From Adiantum capillus-veneris (Eukaryota > Streptophyta > Polypodiopsida > Polypodiales > Pteridaceae), in NCBI GenBank assembly GCA_014529385.2, contig CM043947.1:101747311-101811310 (forward strand): 64,000 nucleotides of DNA, in the 5' to 3' direction. The first letter of the stretch is position 1; each line of letters starts with the position of its first letter. Shown piece after piece: positions 52,254-64,000 of this stretch. Made by a program: the position numbers and the translations under genes. The notes under the pieces were generated by a model. The model saw only the letters and a list, made by a program, of their open reading frames with translations, was not told the origin of the DNA and did no database searches.

Positions 52254-52653
52254 AGGGTAAAGGGGCCATTATAGTGCCACCTAATCTCTACAGCAAATTG
52301 CGAGCTAGGTTTTGTACAGATCTTTTGTTAGAGGGGCACTATCAAAAGGCCGTTGCAAGGTGCATCTACCATAGAAATTTTGTCATGATCGGAAATGCAC
52401 ACGCGACGCGAGACAGCCCGCATTATTTTCTTTGTAACAAAAATGGCCTTGAAAAGGTGGCGAGTAGTGGAGTGTATAATGAGACAAAGCGTTTAACAAG
52501 GATCAAGCTCACATCCAATGGCTCTTAGCCCTTTTCAAACTGACGTAATCACTGGGGCTTTTCATGACTCATGAAGGGTCCAAACTATACTTGACATTGG
52601 GGGGCCACGGGTCCCTTTACAAGGACCCAGCTTTTTATTGGCCCCTTTACCCT
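52254..52653. mobile_element. MITE-like element, right arm
   Basis: Inverted copy of 4348-4747 with the same 15 bp inverted ends at 52254-52268 and 52639-52653. Confidence 0.45.
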
Positions 52654-52795
52654 ATATCCCCCATTGTGTAGACCCTTGGGTGCCCCCCCTAGTTGTATCA
52701 ACCATTATCCCTCTTGGTTGTGAGAGAGGAAACACCATTTTTACATCTCTTGTTGGTCCCGTGGGTCATATGTGACCTCCAAGCACGATAATGAA

Positions 52796-53580
<785 letters not shown>

Positions 53581-53589
53581 CACTGGTTG

Positions 53590-53970
53590 TGGTTTCTCCA
53601 TGTTCATGGGCAATCTTTGCGTTTTTGCCACATTTGGCAACTTTCTATACATGGGTCATATGGATCCACTGATCCGCTATAATTTTTGACCCATTTTTGG
53701 AAATTTGCTAGTTTGACTCTATGGTTGTGTTCAACACCCGCTCTCTCCCTTCTCGCCAACATTTCTCCCATCAAACCTTCAAACCAGTTGTTTGGTTGAT
53801 GTGACTCATGTGGACCTCTCTTTGTCCTAGTGTCACTCATTCTTTCCATATTAAAGGTGGTTCTGCATTTCTTCCCCTGTTTACATTGCCCCTAGCTATG
53901 CTTCCTCTCTGATTGACCATGCTACTATATGCTCTATTATTGTTCTGTTCAGCTTCAGGTATTGTTCCTA
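53590..53970 (-). pseudogene. gag-like remnant, right arm
   Basis: Inverted copy of 3100-3480 in which the frame is one base longer and stays open to residue 81 (53604-53849). This is probably the older state, with the left arm having lost a T. Confidence 0.35.
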
Positions 53971-55344
53971 TAATTATTTATCGGATCGAATGTCCCTAGT
54001 ATTTGGTATTTTCAATCTCCTTCGGAGTCATCATAACAAAATTGTTGTTATAACAATCCCTAAAGAGGTGGACAGGAAGTTTTGTCAAACCCTTCTCCTT
54101 GATCTTGAAAATATACACAATTTTCAAGGGCGTCAATTGTCTTGGTTTGGTGGTGGTAGTCCATATCAAGTTGACTTTCCAACAATAGACTACAAGCCTA
54201 GGGTTGTCAGTGGGTATGCGCTTTAGAGGTTAAGTATCTATCAAGTCATATCCTTCTAATTCTAGCACATCAGGTCCTTCTTTCACAGCCTTATTAGGAA
54301 TTAGAGTATCAACCTCCAATCCCATTTGTCTACTGAATCAAGATATTGTATCTTGAGGTATTGCACCCCATTTTGATCCATATAGAAGTTGTCTTGTTTG
54401 TTCACTCTAACCTCCTCCTCAAAATCAATGGTGTGGTCATCTACCCTTATCTATTTCAACACATTTTTGTCGTGTGTGACTTGTGTAGGTTCCTATATGT
54501 GATTTTAAGCTTGTCCAATGAGTTTCACAAAGTTTGGACAATTTACCAGTGTTTTGTCACCCTTTTTGGTCCCGTTGTGAAGGTTTCCAGTTTCCTTGGT
54601 GTCTCTTGCCCTTGCTGTATAATGGTCTAATAAAACCCTGTGAGTTGAAAATTTGTCAAAATACCCTCTCTTGATGGAATTCTATCTTCGACGTGCCTAA
54701 GATAAAACTCTAACATAATTTGACCTTTTGCAATTTTTACTTCACGGATTGATTTTCCCACAAGTTTTAGAATTTATCCACACCCTAGTTTCAAATTTTA
54801 GCTAGAATTGAATTTAGTTTTGTTAATTTTCTCAAAAGCTGGCGGTTTTTCTAGATTTGGGCTTGACCAAGCCTTTCAGTGATCCAAATGTTTCCAAAAT
54901 CAAGGGAAACACTTTAATCAAGTTAGTCTACCACCTTGCAAGTTCAGTTTCACAATGTCAATCCCAAAAATCCCCTGTCTATCTTAGGCGTGTGTAAGAT
55001 AGATTTCACAACTTTTTGGTTTTCTTCAATGCACCTTAGATTAGATGCAATCTTGATGGTTTTGTACTTACCCTACAATGCAGAAGGTAGCAAATTCAAA
55101 TTGAGTCTCTAATATTTACTTTCTACTTGGTGACACCCTTACCAACCACTGGCTAGTCTCAAAGATCCTTCACCTAATCCGTCCTACTAAACTAATGTTC
55201 ACAAGGTTCTTACCGAGTATCTCTACTCTCAAGCACCTCTCAGTTGTGATAAAGTCAGAAATTTTTTTACTCTAGTAAAAGCTAGATAACGTAATGAAAA
55301 TTTAAGTGAATGCTTTGGGTTTCTCCCTAGTCTAGGTTGTCTCG
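53971..55344 (-). mobile_element. Decayed leader of the tRNA-Asp-primed element, right arm
   Basis: Inverted copy of 1726-3100. One substitution against the left arm was noted near 55290 (cgtaatg against the left-arm equivalent ctttatc/ctta). No domain. Confidence 0.35.
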
Positions 55345-55363
55345 TCCCCGGCAACATCGCCAA
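55345..55363 (-). other. Primer binding site, tRNA-Asp type, right arm
   Basis: Inverted copy of 1707-1725, identical. Confidence 0.6.
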
Positions 55364-55365
55364 AA

Positions 55366-56160
55366 TGTCGGTTTCTTGTCAAGCCTCGCCATATTGATGC
55401 TAGCAAAGCAAGAACCACAAATATGTCAATCAATGGGACGTAGCTGACCCGATTAGTGCATGGAGGCTACTAGAGCTAATCTCTTGAAAAACCCAAGTCC
55501 AATGTGCTCTTGCCGAAATCGATCTCAGCAAACATCAAACGCAACTTTCCTTACTCTGCAAGCTTTACTTGATGATTTTGTATAGCTATGATGCTCTGAT
55601 TGCAATGAAGCTTACTACCTAGAATGTACAGAATATCCAACATCCCCATATGCTCAAAAGTCATATTTGACACTTGGAAAAAATTGCACCTAAGATACAC
55701 AACCTATTTTGGGTAGGTCGGTCTCAACCTACGAAGCACTCTATAGATTCCTTAGGACGTGCACTATCTATCCCTATGGTAAAAAATGAGATTAGTTGTC
55801 TGTATTGTGCATAGGGAATGAAAATAGCTTGTAGATGAGCACACCTAAAAATACAACTCCATCACGAGAAACTTAGGTAAAAAAAGAGAGATTTCACCTA
55901 CAAGGGCATTCATATGCTCGGATTCACACTGCAACACTGCACGAGGGAGACACGAACAATCAAAAGAAACAAAGAACTCACAATACTCACCTGCAGCATA
56001 TGCCCACTTTCATTATCCAAAAACTTAGGTCCAAAGTTACAAAAATTGGCTTTTATACCCTAGCTAAGGTTTAAAAATTGGATTCCTAGCTAATTGGGCT
56101 CAATACTAAGGCTTACGAATTGCATTTAATTACACTTTGGAAGCCCTCGGTCCCTTTACA
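55366..56160 (-). mobile_element. LTR of tRNA-Asp-primed element, right arm
   Basis: Inverted copy of 910-1704, TATA motif at 56052-56058. It is the mirror copy produced by the arm, not the second LTR of one element. Confidence 0.5.
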
Positions 56161-57390
56161 CTCTTTAATAATTAATAATGATACAACATCTTTGGACTTT
56201 GACAGGATTACATGAGGTTGTGATACAATCAATGGGGATAAAAATAAGAATGATGTCCTTTTCATGCTTCTGTTGCTCCTCCTTGACCAATATCATAGCT
56301 TGTGCAAAAAATATGCCAAAAAATAAAGCCCAATATTTTTTTTTGTTCCTTTTTTATCTATGTATTTCTCTCAGATCTTTGAAATCTTTGGATACTAGTA
56401 AGGAGAATCCTTTATCAAATTGTGATTGGGGACAATGATACAAATCATCAGGATAGTTTGAATCATGATATTCTATAAATTAGAGTGCATATAGTTGTAT
56501 GGCATGGAAATTTGTTTTGAATTCTAGTCTATACGTGGGTAGAAGCACATAAACTTTTACTCTATTTTCTTTCTCGTTAATTCTAGGCCTCTTGCTAAAG
56601 AAGAAACTGTCAAAATTCGAGAGGACTAGTATAGAAGGTGAATGGTGTCGAGATTTGAGAAATGCATAGGGAATATAAATAATTTGTCCATTATATTTCC
56701 CATGCTAGATAATTCAAGAGTAAGCGAAGAGAGACATGCTTTTATATATATATATGTATTATCGATTGCTCTACACTAGGTCCCTCTTTGGAAGCCAATA
56801 GATAGACATCTCTTGTAACCCCCATGTAGGTGACATCAAAAGGAGCTTCACCACCATGGGAAGAACGTCCCCAAGAGAAATTTGAAAAAAAAAAACAAAC
56901 GAGCATGAGTAGTAGAAAAAAATAGAGAAGCATTGATGATGGTAACTGCTTCAGTGCATGGCCAGCAGCATCAAACTACAGTGCCCAACCCACCGGCCCA
57001 ACCACTTCTTCATGCATGCCCACCATCCCCTTCCACCCACTTCTAATGGTCGCCATGCACGTGTCACCCACCCTCCTCAACCGCCCACTACCTCTCTCAT
57101 GTTGCGTTCTCGCATGCCACAGGAGAACCACACAATTTTATTCATCTCTTTTTTTTGTTGGCACACAAATTCCCAGCTCATAGTTTTTCCTATCATACAA
57201 CGTCTCCAACTACCAGACTATCACACTCCTTCCCTTTCTACCTCTCATCAACCCTCCCTTCCAACCACCACCTCCATTTACCTGTGGTGCTTCTCAATCA
57301 CCACTCCCTCTATCACCTCAGCACCCTAGCATCATTTTCTCTTTTTCTACTTCATTCACTATGTGTACACACATGACTAGACATCCAACA

Positions 57391-57517
<127 letters not shown>

Positions 57518-57627
57518 ACTGTTGTTCTCTCTCTCCACTCCCCCTTACTCTAGTCGCCCTCCACTGACCACCACCCAATTGCCATGCGATGCTCATCTCT
57601 CCCCTTCTCTCTCAGAGACAACACCGA

Positions 57628-57630
<3 letters not shown>

Positions 57631-57702
<72 letters not shown>
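57631..57702. repeat. CT microsatellite next to SPB1-like fragment
   Basis: A (CT)n run of about 72 bp that on the reverse strand continues the coding-like frame of the adjacent fragment as Glu-Arg repeats. Confidence 0.95.
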
Positions 57703-57704
<2 letters not shown>

Positions 57705-57889
57705 ATCAGATCTTCCATCTCATATAAGATATCTTCATCATGCATTGAGGTGTCCTTTCTATGGAATTTGGTTGCTGGTACATGCTCCACTTCTGCTAGT
57801 GCTTTTTGAACATTCACCCTCCACTTGAGAAGCTGCTTAAACTCGTGCTTGCCCAACACTTGGAGATCTTCAAACAACAACTTCATGAA
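57700..57889 (-). pseudogene. SPB1 (pre-rRNA 2'-O-ribose methyltransferase) gene fragment
   Basis: SPB1/FTSJ3 proteins are nucleolar methyltransferases of large-subunit rRNA processing. The reverse strand reads FEDLQVLGKHEFKQLLKWRV, then a charged stretch, then ILYEMEDL. This matches the middle (DUF3381) part of plant SPB1, where an LGKxxFKxLLKWR segment is followed after about 40 residues by an acidic xNEMEEL block and a basic ERKKKR run. Here the ERKKKR part is replaced by Glu-Arg repeats of the GA microsatellite. About 62 residues survive of a protein of some 800. The fragment stops abruptly at about 57889 where a Ty3/gypsy integrase fragment begins on the other strand. Confidence 0.65.
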
Positions 57890-58520
57890 TTTTGTAAGTG
57901 GGCTATAGGCTTTGTGGGTCTAATACAACCACCGACATACAAAACTAAGGTGCAATATATTATTGTGGCCACAAATTACTTAGCCAAATGGGCCAAGGTA
58001 CGAGCTACTAGGAAGAACATTGCTATAACCACCATTGCGTTCTTGTACAAATGCATATTCACTAGGTACGGGCTTCCTATTGAGCTTGTAAGTGATCTCC
58101 AATTGCATTTCCTCAATGAATTGATAGAACACTTATTAAATGAATTCCTGGTAATCCATAACAAATTTGCATCTTATCATCCTCAAGCGAATGGTCAAGC
58201 CAAACATACAAACAAGATCCTAAGCTCAGTACTAACTAAAATTGTTAGTCAAGGAAGGGGGGATTGGGAGATGCATCTTCATTCAACCTTGTGGACGTAT
58301 AAGCCTCACCACATTGATGTTAGAGCTACTGTTGCATTCATGTACAACTGCATATGCACTAAGTACGGGCTTCCTATTGAGATTGTAAGTGATTGAAAAT
58401 TGCATTTCCTCAATGACGTGATAGAACACTTACTAAATGACTTCATGGTAATCCATAACAAATATGTACCTTATCATCCTCAAGAAAATGGTCAAGCCAA
58501 ATATACATGTGAGATCTTCA
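57890..58520 (+). mobile_element. Ty3/gypsy integrase fragment with partial duplication
   Basis: The retroviral integrase core reads WAIGFVGLIQPP, then YIIVATNYLAKWAKV (first catalytic Asp is Asn in ATNY), FTRYGLPIELVSD (the ISD block), and SYHPQANGQAKHTNK (where the Glu of the QxNGQxE motif is Lys). Two of three catalytic acids are lost. From about 58323 the segment starting RATVAFMYNCI repeats 58002 onward, including a second YGLPIEIVSD, a stop, and a second YHPQENGQAK. Flanks carry neither RNase H nor LTRs of this element. Confidence 0.85.
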
Positions 58521-58686
58521 ACCCACTAAGACCAAGATAAAAGTATTTAGTATACTTCTACAATTGGAAGAGGAGTTCACCAGTGGCTGTGCCCTCACAT
58601 CTGTTAGGGGGGGAAAAACATTGTTTGAGAATACCTTAGCCCAAATTGTTGAAGTTATAGGGCTGAAACAGTCTAAGATTTTTAAA

Positions 58687-60102
58687 TGTTGTCCCGTTTT
58701 TTGCTATGAGACATGACTAGGTCTTTCTTCTAGGGCTATAGAGCCAAGCCATTGTCAATGGTAAAGGTCTATTCCCTGGATTTTTCTTGTTTAGAGACTC
58801 CTACTTTCAATAGGCCTAGAGATCTGTCATCAATTAATTATCTAGCTTGATTTACAAATTTCTATCTTTTAGTTGTAGCTATAATTAGTTTGTTTTTGCT
58901 TAGAAAAATAGGTCAATTACTTTTTTGACCTTCAGATAATTACCATGGCTTGATTATAATGTAAAATAACTTTGATAAATAGCACCTAATTATATAACTT
59001 GATTACTAATTTTTATCTTTTAATTTGTGGCTTAAAACAACTACTTTTAGCTTAATTAAATACTTAGATTAACTATCTTTTAATGAGTATTTTATGATGT
59101 GTATCTAGCAGTGTTTCCTAACTATGATAATTAGCTTAAGAATTTTGGATTTTATTAAGTAGATTTCCCATTAGTTTTTGATTAAAAGTAGCTAATTTTT
59201 ACCTAATTAATAACAAAAACTAATTTAAAAAAATGATATAATTCTCCTAACTTCTTAGTAGTCTAATACAGCTTTGATAATTAGAATAATTTCACTTAAT
59301 TTAAGACTTAAAAATATTATTTTCAACCCTAATATGGCTTAATAATTAATTAGATAAATATCCCTAATCTTAATCTAAGTAATCAAAAAAATATAAAGAG
59401 TTAAGAGAGTAATTTATATTGTAAATAAATTTAATCTTCTTAATTAACTAGATTAATTAAGAAAATAGAGATAAATTAGCATAATTTTGCTAATTAAAAA
59501 GAGATTAGGCTAATTACCGTGGATAATCAGCTAGAGGTTTGCTCTCTACTGATTTTTGGGGTAGAGTTTTCTTCCTATGTGAGAGAGAAATGGCAAGGAC
59601 TCAGAGTCTGAGTGAGAATGAGAGGCCTAGGGCCCTATTTATAGTTTTTCTGGGTCTTCTGGACTTTTTGAGACTGAAATAGGCAGCTGCTTGCAGCTCA
59701 GGTAGCCCCCAAGCTCAAGAAGGCACCACTTGCTGCTCTTTCTATGCCTAGCAGCCCCTACTACCTCCCCCCACAAACCGGTTTATTTTCTACGCTATTT
59801 TCTGTTATTTTCATAAATATCTGGGAGGCCTTAGTAAAAGTCTATGCTTAAATGATTACTGCAACCATCCAATTCTTCTTAATAATTTAATTTACATTGA
59901 ATCTTTTGGAGGAACTAGCGGGGTCAGTATTTGTCTAAATTTAATTTTGAAAATTTCTAGCCCGGGATTTGTTGTGCTTAAGGTTCCAAAAACACTATTT
60001 TCTATTGCTTTTGAGATAGTGTTTTTACCTGATTGTATGATCAATGCTTTCTCCTAAAGCTTTGAGTTCATTCTCGGCAGCCAGAAAGGTGGAGACCTTA
60101 CA
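58687..60102 (-). mobile_element. 3' LTR of chromodomain Ty3/gypsy element (probable)
   Basis: After the pol end (reverse strand) a purine-rich aagctggggtgat precedes tgtaaggtctcc, a fair polypurine tract and LTR start at 60102. An LTR-type TATA box lies 460 bp inside. The outer end is guessed at tgttgtcccg (58687), which would give TGT...ACA ends and 1.4 kb. Much of it is extremely AT-rich. The other LTR is outside the window. Confidence 0.45.
59635..59643 (-). promoter_or_regulatory. TATA box in LTR
   Basis: The reverse strand reads aaactataaatagggccc, a near-ideal plant TATA context, with a CT-rich possible start region about 30 bp downstream. Confidence 0.6.
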
Positions 60103-60142
60103 ATCACCCCAGCTTAACTTAAGAATTTGAGATGCCCTCATC

Positions 60143-61300
60143 TCAACCAAAATTGGGAAAGGCTTTGAGAAGAGAGGTTTCATCTTCCCAAGTGGCATCT
60201 TCAATGGGATAATCTTTCCACTTTACCAAATGTTCCCTGATTACTCTATTTCTAAGAGTACTTTCTCTAGTTTCCAGGATACAATCTAGCTGAAGCTCCA
60301 ACACTGCTTGCTGTTGCATTACAATCTGTTCATCCCAATGCATGGTTGGGATTTGGGATGTAGGGTTAATTTGAAATACATTATGAACTTTGATGTGTTC
60401 TAGCAGTTTCAAATTGTAGGCTTGATCACTGAGGACCTTGATTATTTCATAAGGACCACAATACCTGGGACTAAGCTTTTTGAATTTTCCCAAAGATAGA
60501 TTGCTTCTTTTGGGCCGCACTAAAAAAAAACCTTGTCTCCTTGTGTGAAGATCCGATCGGATCGCTTTTGGTCTGCATAATGCTTTTGACGATCCTTACC
60601 TGCCTGAATATCTTGTCATATGGATTTTGTATGGGCTTCCATTTCCTCTAGCATTTTCTTTGATGCTTCCACCCTTATAGTAGGGTCAAAAAAATTCAAT
60701 GATGATATGCATTCATGCCCATATAGAGCATTGAAAGGTGACATCCCAATGCTTTTATGAAAAGAGGAGTTATAGGCCAATTCTATCAAGGGAAGAAATT
60801 GAATCCAGTTACGAGGTTCTCTACTGTAATAAGCTCAAAGGATGTATTCAATTGCTTGGTTTACCCGTTCTGTTTGTCTGTCTGTCTGAGGATGATAAGC
60901 CATGTTGAAGCATAGTTGTGTTCCTAAAGCTTCAAATAGAGCCTTCCAAAACTTGGAAGTGAACTTTGCATCCCTGTCACTGATAATTCTCTTTGGAAGC
61001 CCATGTAGTCTAAAGATATTCTTAACAAAGATCCTCCTTATATCTGAGGTTGTATAAGTGGTTTTTACTTGTATTAGATGGGAGGCTTTAGTAAGCATAT
61101 CCACAACTACCATTAGGGAATCATACCCTCGAACTGTGGGGAGACCTGTGAGAAATCCATACTAATGAATTCCCACTTCATTTGAGGTATGTCTAACGGT
61201 TGTAACTTTCCTGGCATCATTACTCGTTCAGCCTTGATTCTCTAACAAGAGAAGCATTGTCTGATGTATCGAAGTACATCCCTCTTCATTCCTGTCCATA
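60143..61300 (-). pseudogene. Chromovirus integrase and chromodomain
   Basis: Integrase inserts the element DNA; the chromodomain steers it to certain chromatin. From the right: a zinc-binding remnant (CFSC then a stop), LQPLDIPQMKWEFISMDF (first catalytic Asp), HGLPKRIISDRDAKFTSKF (second), AYHPQTDRQTERVNQAIE (Glu). After a broken stretch, the C-terminal block FKKLSPRYCGPYEIIKVLSD and a chromodomain with REHLVKWKDYPIEDATWEDE end the frame at 60143. Two aromatic-cage positions (W of VKWK, W of ATWE) are kept. Several stops and shifts lie between 60520 and 60835. Confidence 0.9.
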
Positions 61301-61569
61301 AGTAGCTTTTTCTCAAGGTATCAAGAGTTATTGCATACCCAAGTGCCCTGATACTAGAATATCATGACCTTCATGAAGAATAAACTGCTTTACGGAGGTA
61401 TCCTTAGGAATGTAAAGTCGATGTCTGTAGTAAAGAAGGCCATCCTCCATAGAATGGTTCTTTACTAGGGCTTTTTCTTTTTCTGTTACATTTTCCTGGT
61501 TGAGAATTTGAATGAGTTGAAGATAGGCTTCATCTTTCTGTGAGCATTTCCTCACCTTATCCAATATTG

Positions 61570-63105
61570 GATTGTTGGCCATGGAGATGGCTCCAAGGAA
61601 GGCTTTTCTACTAAGGGCATCAGCAACCACATTTTCCTTTTTGGGTCTGTATTATATTTGAAAATCATACTCTTGAAGGAGTTCTATCCAACATCTTTGT
61701 CTCATGTTAAGGGTTGGTTGGGGATAAATCCATTTTAGACTCTGGTGATTAGTAATCAGCTGAAATTGGTGTCTCAATGGATAATGTCTCCATAACTTGA
61801 GGGCATGTATAACAACTAATAATTCTAAGTCATGAGTTGGATAGTTCAATTCATGAAGCCTTAATTTTTTGGAAGTGCAGGCAACTGGTCGGCCTTCTTG
61901 TGTAAGACTCCTCCTGTAGCGATTCCACTTGCATCTGATAACACCTCAAAATCTTGAGAAAAATCAGGTAGCTTGAGTACGGGTGTGGAGATGAGGTATT
62001 GTTTCAGTTGCTGGAAACAATCTTCTTGTTCTCTCGCCCATGTGATCTTAGAGGATTTCTTGAGTAGCTGAGTCAAGGGTGCAGCAATGAGTGCATAATC
62101 TTTGACGAATATTTTATACCACCTTGTAATACCTAGAAACCCTCTAGTTTCACTGATAGTGTTGGGTTGTGGCCATTCTATAATGTCCTTAACCTTTGCA
62201 GGGTCCACTGAGATCCCTTTAGAAGATATGATAAATTCAATATAACTGACTTCAGGAGTGCAAAAGACACATTTGCTCATCTTGGCATACAACTGATGTT
62301 GTCGAAGAATACTCAAGACCTTGCATACATGTTCCTCATGCTCCTTAGCAAGACTTATTGCTAGTAAAGCAAAGGTGCTCGGCATGGCCGACCAGTTGTT
62401 CTAGTTCGTGAAGTTAGTAGGGGTTTCCCTCTCTTTCCATCCCGCAGTTATGGGTGTGAAGTTTTGCTAGAGCAATGTTGTTAGGCAAACACAATATTGT
62501 TAATTGATTTGCTTTAGATTATACCAGTATATCATCAAACAATACCATAAAAAAATCATCCAAGTATTCTCAAAATATATCCTACATGAGCCGATTAAAA
62601 GTTGATGGTGCATTTGTAAGGCCAAAAGGCATGACTATGAACTCATAGTGCCCGTAGCAAGTGTTGAATGAAGTCTTGTATATGTTTTCTTCTTTGATCC
62701 GGATTTGATGATACCCTGATCTGAGATCAATTTTTTGTGAACATTTCGGCCTCGTTTAATCTGTCTAGAAGTTCGTCTATGCGTGGGATAGGATACTTGT
62801 TCATCTATGTGTGGGATAGGATACTTGTTCTTTACGGATACCTGATTAAGGCCTCATTAATCTCTGCAGAGGCGTAAGGATCCATACTTCTTTTTGTGCA
62901 ATAAAACAGGTGCTCCCCATGGAGAAATACTTGGTCGTATTAAACCTGCCTCGATTAGTTGTCGAATCTGCTCCTTGAGTTCTATGGCTTCGGGTAGAGA
63001 CATTTTGTAAGGTCTTTTGGAAATAGGTTCACTACCTGGAAACGTTTCTATCTCATGGTCTATGTCCCTTAGGGGAGGTAAATTTGAGAGGTTCTCTGGA
63101 AACAC
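61570..63105 (-). pseudogene. Chromovirus reverse transcriptase and RNase H
   Basis: From the right: SKRPYKMSLPEAIELKEQI and GLIRPSISPWGAPVLLHKKK (RT start), a degraded middle in which VLFDDILV (catalytic FDD at 62531-62539) is still readable with a stop directly after, then CVFCTPEVSYIEFIISSKGI and the RT-RNase H join. RNase H shows FEVLSDASGIATGGVL and HDLELLVVIHALKLWRHY; its third acidic residue is Asn (ITNHQSL for xTDHxSL). It ends MVADALSRK. At least four frame breaks. Confidence 0.9.
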
Positions 63106-63425
63106 ATATGAACTTTTCTTAAGCCATTTTGGAAGTTGGTTGGCCCCTAAATCTTTGGCTTTGTTTAGTTGACCATGAAGATTTGTTGTCCCTTACGTAG
63201 ACCTTTAATAAATCTACTAGCCTTCCCATTACGTCCTTGAACTCGTATATCTTCCTCTAGTTCATTCCTAAAGGATATGTTACCCTTGGCACAATGAATG
63301 TGCGTTTGATTTTTACTTAACCAATACATTCCCAAGATACCATTGTAGATTTCAACAGGTAGGGTGTGGAAGTAAGATGAGGTAGAAAATCCTCCTAATT
63401 CAAATTCTACTTTTCCGGTTGATTG

Positions 63426-64000
63426 TTAAGAAAGGAGTTCTTTTTTGTTTTCTAATTCCAGTACCATTCTTTTGACTGGGTATTGATTCAACTTAAGCTT
63501 CCTTAAAAATTTTGGAGAAAGGAAAGAATGGGTGCTACCACAATCTATAGGTAATTCAAACTTTTCACCTTGTCGGTTTGCAGTAGTTTGAATGACCGCA
63601 TATTGCTGACGGGCTCCAGGATTGTCAATTGTGGCAAACAAGGTTGTTCTTTCATCTTCCTCATTCATTAGAGTAGGCTCTCCTATTGTTGCATAATCTT
63701 GGGCTCCTCTTCCTCTTCCTCCTCCTCTGCCACGTCGTCCATTCCTTCCTCCTCTTTGTAAGCTACCCCGGTTGACTTGAGGTTGGCGGTTAGGTCTCGC
63801 CGTAGTTCTAAGGTCTAATTCTTGGGGACAGTTGCAAGACATTTGGCCCTAAGAAGGGCATCCTGGATTGTTATAGGTCTCAGGGCTTTGGGACGTGTGC
63901 TCAAGGGTTTGTTGAGACCTTGATAGAATCATGCAATTTTTTGTTCCATGGTCATTTGAGGAGCATAATGTCGTAAAGATACAAAATTTGTATAGTACTC
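63426..64000 (-). pseudogene. Chromovirus gag end and protease, cut by window edge
   Basis: The right end of the window holds the last part of Gag (MEQKIA, a stop, FYQGLNKPLSTRPKAL, then ITIQDALLRAKCL), followed by an Arg/Gly-rich stretch (GGRNGRRGRGGGRGRG) and the protease with LPIDCGSTHSFLS, where DCG is the active-site triad seen in many chromoviruses. No CCHC knuckle is visible. The rest of Gag, the leader and the other LTR lie beyond 64000. Confidence 0.85.

Overview
The window is nuclear plant DNA. It contains an En/Spm (CACTA) transposon with plant-type tnp2 and Transposase_24 genes split by GT-AG introns, plant L1-type LINE debris with DUF4283 and zf-RVT domains, chromodomain Ty3/gypsy and tRNA-Asp-primed LTR elements, and long CT/GA and CA/TG microsatellites. 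No intact host gene, tRNA or rRNA gene was recognised. The species cannot be named from this; a seed plant with a repeat-rich genome is the best guess.

The layout is dominated by a giant inverted repeat. Positions 1-19966 reappear inverted at 37065-57070, with a 17.1 kb unique spacer between them. The arms are nearly identical. Most differences are homopolymer or microsatellite lengths plus scattered single bases, and there is one clearly divergent island (about 3490-4200 against 52800-53580). Paired positions sum to 57070 up to about 3490, 57001 near 4200-4900, 57024 from about 5450 to 16600, and 57031 beyond. The outer edge may continue to the left of the window.

Each arm carries, from the outside inward: an LTR with a degenerate tRNA-Asp primer site and gag-like remains; a roughly 400 bp MITE-like element; GA and TG microsatellites; a dead L1-like LINE (DUF4283 ORF1, endonuclease, reverse transcriptase, zf-RVT); a Ty3/gypsy RT-RNase H fragment; an unidentified exon-like stretch; a 240 bp tandem duplication; two perfect palindromes; and about 4.7 kb of unassigned sequence.

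The spacer (19967-37064) holds a reverse-strand initiator-Met primer-site motif next to the left arm, a large element bounded by 0.7 kb direct repeats (20519-25398), short tandem duplications, and a CACTA transposon read on the reverse strand (29460 to at least 35358). Its tnp2 gene splices into a 1,105-codon frame interrupted by only two stops, and its Transposase_24 gene has one. A heavy-metal-associated-domain (HIPP-like) gene fragment lies between the transposase gene and the right arm.

Outside the right arm (57071-64000) are two CT tracts, a fragment resembling the SPB1 rRNA methyltransferase gene abutting a Ty3/gypsy integrase fragment in the opposite direction, and a decayed chromodomain Ty3/gypsy element on the reverse strand that runs off the window end. 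The interest here is structural: a young giant inverted duplication, and host-gene fragments embedded in transposon sequence.
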